Source: Doryteuthis pealeii (lineage: Eukaryota; Mollusca; Cephalopoda; Myopsida; Loliginidae). From it: a DNA stretch of 64,000 nt. The DNA lies in NCBI GenBank assembly GCA_023376005.1, contig CM042141.1:99734712-99798711 (forward strand), read 5' to 3'. The notes beneath the pieces are model-generated. The model ran no database searches, was not told the DNA's origin, and saw only the letters and a program-made list of their open reading frames with translations. The translations under genes and the position numbers were made by a program. The stretch's first letter is position 1; each line of letters opens with the position of its first letter. Below are positions 60,089 through 64,000 of this stretch, piece by piece.

Positions 60089-60355
60089 GTAAGTAAAAAA
60101 AAATCTACATTATTTTCCCCTTCAAAATGCTGACCTTATTCTAGAATATTTTTAACAATTTCTTAGTTATTTAATACAGCATGAGTTGAGTTAAAATAAA
60201 AAAAATTTATAAACAACACAATAATAAATTGTTTATAATTTTGAAAATAGTCCTCAAGATTCCAAATTTTGTTCTGGCAATTGAAATATTTCTTCATCTT
60301 TCTTGAAGACTGATTTATTCACCCAAATCTTCAATTCAACACTTTGGTCCTTAGG

Positions 60356-60601
60356 CAGAGATGCTGATAGGTATGCATCCTGCATTCCTGATGCACAAAA
60401 ATCTTAAAGGATGCAGTAAAATCGTATCCATGCATTCCAGTGTTTTTCTTTTTTCTTCACTCACCATTTCAAGCTAACTGTAAATATATTTCAATAGTTT
60501 CTTAGAAATGAATTATACAGGATAGGTTACAAGGTAGGCTTTAGTTGGGACCCGTAAATCTTCCTCGGGACTCATTCAAAGAAAAGCTATCAGCATCACT
60601 G
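60356..60601 (-). mobile_element. CAGWGATGCTGATAG element, copy 3
   Basis: CAGAGATGCTGATAGG ... GCTATCAGCATCACTG with 6-bp duplication CTTAGG (60350-60355, 60602-60607). 246 bp; lacks about 32 bp present in its mirror copy. Confidence 0.9.
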
Positions 60602-60607
60602 CTTAGG

Positions 60608-60972
60608 CTAGACAGGCAGTCTGAGAGGGCCTCCTCCAATCAATCGGTTGGTCATGTCAAGCTCTAGCACCTATATGATTGGCCCAACTCTATTGCCCTT
60701 ATGGCAAGCCCCCAACCCTTTTTATCATATATGTGCTAGAAAGTGGTGGCTGAGAGTCTTAGTGTCCTTCCAATTTTGGAGCTCTGGGGAGTATGGAGTA
60801 TCCCTTCATCACCATTATTCCCAGGTTGACTCTGACCCAGACTGGTAGTACCTGTTAGGGTCCCATCTATGGATTAAATAGAAAAAATTAGTTTTAAAAA
60901 ATATGTTTTAAAAAAATTGAATACCCATCAAGAATGAATAAAACAAAATGTCTTCAGCATAAAATAACCCAA
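60608..60972 (+). mobile_element. Family E repeat
   Basis: CTAGACAGGCAGTCTGAGAG ... TATGTGCTAGAAAGTGGTGG ... CTTCAGCATAAAATAACCCA. The CAGWGATG element interrupts its 5' boundary. Confidence 0.85.
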
Positions 60973-61074
60973 ATTTTGAGCATTTTACAACCTTTAAAAG
61001 ACTCTAACTTATATCTTGGATTTATCTTGTCACATATAAAGATATTTTTGGATGTAATATAGTATATTATGAAA

Positions 61075-61175
61075 AGGATGCTGCATGCTGTCCTAAAAAG
61101 AAATCCTGGAAGCAGCACCTCACAAAAAAGCAGCTGCATGGCCACTTACCTCCTATCACACAACTCATCTAAATT
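61075..61175 (+). pseudogene. LINE ORF2 tail scrap
   Basis: Reads KRMLHAVLK, then SWKQHLTKKQLHGHLPPITQ after one frame change, the same segment as at 10150-10230. Confidence 0.75.
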
Positions 61176-61192
61176 TTCTTACTGATGATATA

Positions 61193-61818
61193 TCTTATTA
61201 TAATGGAGATTGTGTGTTTTTCTGTCTGTAACCGAAACTATATTACTATACAAGTCACAATTCCCTTTGTTATTTACATCACATTCTCCATGATTTTATT
61301 TCTATTTAAACCTCAATTTCTAATAAAATTGTTTTACATTATTAATACTGTTAATCATATCTACAAATGAATAATATGCAATTGTATTTATATATACACT
61401 AAAATAGCAGTTTACAGTGTGAACAGGAAGACTAATTTGCATATTGAAATTAAAGATTTGATCTTAATAAATATATGCTTAGTATTATTGATTTTTAATT
61501 GTATGGTTTTATCTAATGAATATGATAAAAAGTCTCTTCAATAAATCTTAAAAGAAATCGATTAACGAGAAGAAATAATTCTGATTTTATTCTTTACTTC
61601 CTATTTAAACTAAGTTATTAAATTAGGAAAATTTAGCAATGAAAGACGAGAGTGATAGAAGAGTAAGTTTCAGTTGTTCTATTTTTCGATTATACCTACC
61701 TCTGTTTCAAGTCTTTTTATCTGCATTCTTATTTAGTTTCATTAGCCTTTCTAATATAATATATTCTATTACATTAAAACTTAAATACTTGCACCCAGAG
61801 GGTGCATATATTTGCTAA
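61193..61818 (+). mobile_element. Non-autonomous Helitron (626 bp)
   Basis: A|TCTTATTATAATGGAGATT start, 3' hairpin GCACCCAGAGGGTGC, then ATATATTTGCTAA|T. Longer than the 524-bp copies by internal sequence. No ORF of note. Confidence 0.78.
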
Positions 61819-61914
61819 TAATAATAATGTTCATCTATTTGCATGAATGATTACCATTAACTGAGCTGAAGTTTAGTAAATGACCAGATAAATGATTTGT
61901 TTATAGTGGGTTTA

Positions 61915-62105
61915 ATAGCTTTAAATTCCAAGTTTTCCTTTTCCTAGATTGGTGACCTAATCCATCGCTGGAAGAAGAATAACTGGATGCATACCTTTTC
62001 CAAGGGTATTAGCACTATGTGAAATGCAAACAGCCTTGTCCAGGATTTGAACTTAGGCTGCCAGGTCCATTTCCTATGACGATAACGATTATACCATGGA
62101 CCTTC
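61915..62105 (-). mobile_element. tRNA-derived SINE, family C (palindrome loop)
   Basis: Minus strand: CCATGGTATAATCGTTATCG, TAAGTTCAAATCCTGG, AAGGCTGTTTGCATTTCACA, ending TTGGAATTTAAAGC. It is the only part of the 60-64 kb region not mirrored. Confidence 0.85.
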
Positions 62106-62197
62106 ATCACTATAAACAAATCATTTATCTGGTCATTTACTAAACTTCAGCTCAGTTAATGGTAATCATTCATGCAAATAGATGAACATTATTATTA

Positions 62198-62824
62198 TTA
62201 GCAAATATATGCACCCTCCGGGTGCAAGTATTTAAGTTTTAATGTAATAGAATATATTATATTAGAAAGGCTAATGAAACTAAATAAGAATGCAGATAAA
62301 AAGACTTGAAACAGAGGTAGGTATAATCGGAAAATAGAACAACTGAAACTTACTCTTCTATCACTCTCGTCTTTCATTGCTAAATTTTCCTAATTTAATA
62401 ACTTAGTTAAAATAGGAAGTAAAGAATAAAATCAGAATTATTTCTTCTCGTTAATCGATTTCTTTTAAGATTTATTGAAGAGACTTTTTATCATATTCAT
62501 TAAGATAAAACCATACAATTAAAAATCAATAATACTAAGCATATATTTATTAAGATCAAATCTTTAATTTCAATATGCAAATTAGTCTTCCTGTTCACAC
62601 TGTAAACTGCTATTTTAGTGTATATATAAATACAATTGCATATTATTCATTTGTAGATATGATTAACAGTATTAATAATGTAAAACAATTTTATTAGAAA
62701 TTGAGGTTTAAATAGAAATAAAATCATGGAGAATGTGATGTAAATAACAAAGGGAATTGTGACTTGTATAGTAATATAGTTTCGGTCACAGACAGACAAA
62801 CCCACAATCTCCATTATAATAAGA
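62198..62824 (-). mobile_element. Non-autonomous Helitron, mirrored copy
   Basis: Mirror of 61193-61818. The hairpin GCACCCGGAGGGTGC is perfect here, unlike the left-arm copy. Confidence 0.8.
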
Positions 62825-62844
62825 TATATCATCAGTAAGAAAAT

Positions 62845-62945
62845 TTAGATGAGTTGTGTGATAGGAGGTAAGTGGCCATGCAGTTGCTTTTTTGTGAGGT
62901 GCTGCTTCCAGGATTTCTTTTTAGGACAGCATGCACCATCCTTTT
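62845..62945 (-). pseudogene. LINE ORF2 tail scrap, mirrored copy
   Basis: Mirror of 61075-61175. Confidence 0.75.
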
Positions 62946-63044
62946 CATAATATACTATATTACATCCAAAAATATCTTTATATGTGACAAGATAAATCCA
63001 AGATATAAGTTAGAGTCTTTTAAAGGTTGTAAAATGCTCAAGAT

Positions 63045-63410
63045 TTGGGTTATTTTATGCTGAAGACATTTTGTTTTATTCATTCTTGATGGGTATTCAA
63101 TTTTTTTTAAACACATTTTTTAAAACTAATTTTTTCTATTTAATCCATAGATGGGACCCTAACAGGTACTACCAGTCCGGGTCAGAGTGGACCTGGGAAT
63201 AATGGTGATGAAGGGGTACTCCATACTCCCCAGAGCTCCAAAATTGGAAGGACACTAAGACTCTCAGCCACCGCTTTCTAGCACATATATGATAAAAAGG
63301 GTTGGGGGCTTGCCATAAGGGCAATAGAGTTGGGCCAATCATATAGGTGCTAGGGCTTGACATGACCAACCGATTGATTGGAGGAGGCCCTCTCAGACTG
63401 CCTGTCTAGC
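63045..63410 (-). mobile_element. Family E repeat, mirrored copy
   Basis: Mirror of 60608-60972, with several substitutions relative to it (for example GGTCCACTCTGACC against GGTTGACTCTGACC). Confidence 0.88.
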
Positions 63411-63415
63411 CTAAG

Positions 63416-63693
63416 CAGTGATGCTGATAGCTTTTTGATTTAGTGCATCCTGGGACGCATATATTTTCTTTGAATGAGTCCCGAGGAAGATTTACGGGTC
63501 CCAACTAAAGCCTACCTTGTAACCTATCCTGTATAATTCATTTCTAAGAAACTATTGAAATATATTTACAGTTAGCTTGAAATGGTGAGTGAAGAAAAAA
63601 GAAAAACACTGGAATGCATGGATACGATTTTACTGCATCCTTTAAGATTTTTGTGCATCAGGAATGCAAGATGCATACCTATCAGCATCTCTG
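63416..63693 (+). mobile_element. CAGWGATGCTGATAG element, mirrored copy
   Basis: CAGTGATGCTGATAGC ... CTATCAGCATCTCTG, flanked by CCTAAG on both sides. 278 bp, retaining the 32 bp missing from the left-arm copy. Confidence 0.9.
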
Positions 63694-63943
63694 CCTAAGG
63701 ACCAAAGTGTTGAATTGAAGGTTTGGGTGAATAAATCAGTCTTCAAGAAAGATGAAGAAATATTTCAATTGCCAGAACAAAATTTGGAATCTTGAGGACT
63801 TATTTATTATTGTGTTGTTTATAAATTTTTTTTTGTTTTTAACTCAACTCATGCTGTATTAAATAACTATGAAATTGTTAAAAATATTCTAGAATAAGGT
63901 AAGCATTTTTAAAGTGAAAATAATGTAGATTTTTTTTACTTAC

Positions 63944-64000
63944 ATTATCAGAACAGAATGACATTAACGCCAACATGACTAATACGGTTAATGTCAGATA
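63944..64000 (-). pseudogene. Inverted partial copy of the GNPTAB membrane-helix exon
   Basis: Reverse complement of 60032-60088, including the GTAAGT donor, as part of the right arm of the terminal inverted repeat. It is cut by the window edge. It is either a genuine inverted duplication or an assembly fold-back. Confidence 0.9.

Larger units (their letters stand above)
60032..64000. repeat. Large inverted repeat (palindrome) with SINE in the loop
   Basis: Left arm at or before 60032 to 61908, right arm 62108-64000 and beyond the window. The loop is 61909-62107. Arms share all features in mirror order: membrane-helix exon, CAGWGATG element, family E, LINE scrap and Helitron. They differ by scattered, mostly C/T-type substitutions and by one indel of about 32 bp inside the CAGWGATG element. 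Confidence 0.95.

Noticed and set aside
1..64000. CRISPR array, prophage or operon
   Set aside because: Spliced genes, SINEs and LINEs show animal DNA; no regular spacer-repeat array or gene clusters are present.

Overview
This is a stretch of animal nuclear DNA. It is AT-rich, has no operons and no prokaryotic signals, and its genes are small GT-AG exons spread through introns of 1-20 kb full of microsatellites and transposon remains. The dense tRNA-derived SINEs and mariner, hAT, Helitron, LINE and Penelope-like relics point to a lophotrochozoan. A coleoid cephalopod such as an octopus is my best guess, but that is inference and no single sequence proves it.

Two protein-coding genes can be reconstructed. 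On the minus strand, six coding exons between 45533 and 31457 encode a low-molecular-weight protein tyrosine phosphatase (ACP1 family, about 156 residues). The active-site P-loop and DPYY motif are intact, but one base is missing in exon 4. On the plus strand, exons from 48000 to 60088 encode the C-terminal half of the GlcNAc-1-phosphotransferase alpha/beta precursor (GNPTAB family): EF-hand, beta-subunit C-terminus and final membrane helix. Its exon at 50676-50786 carries an in-frame TGA. Exons at 5065-5147 and 24096-24165 match the spacer region of the same protein in phase and order. If they belong, ACP1 is nested antisense inside GNPTAB. Weaker candidate exons lie at 20889-20996, 21685-21733, 26292-26341 and 27358-27395.

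The rest is layered mobile DNA. 0-5 kb: transposase relics, a large foldback element, SINEs and LTR/Penelope-like pieces. 5.5-7.9 kb: a 2.4-kb hAT element with an 8-bp target duplication. 8-15 kb: SINEs, a LINE tail, a second hAT and simple repeats. 16-27 kb: DD37D and DD34D mariner-type transposase relics, a 524-bp non-autonomous Helitron and candidate exons. 27-36 kb: nested repeat insertions, foldbacks and the 3' end of ACP1. 36.7-39.9 kb: a transposon with a decayed ORF plus an inverted partial copy. 40-46 kb: ACP1 5' exons and more repeats. 47-60 kb: GNPTAB exons. 60.0-64 kb: one large inverted repeat, running off the window edge, that mirrors the last visible GNPTAB exon.

The most notable observations are the nested gene pair, the in-frame TGA in GNPTAB (UGA to UGG would be one A-to-I edit if this is a coleoid), a small transposon family with CAGWGATGCTGATAG ends and 6-bp target duplications, a non-autonomous Helitron family, the terminal palindrome, and the large number of long inverted repeats inside introns.
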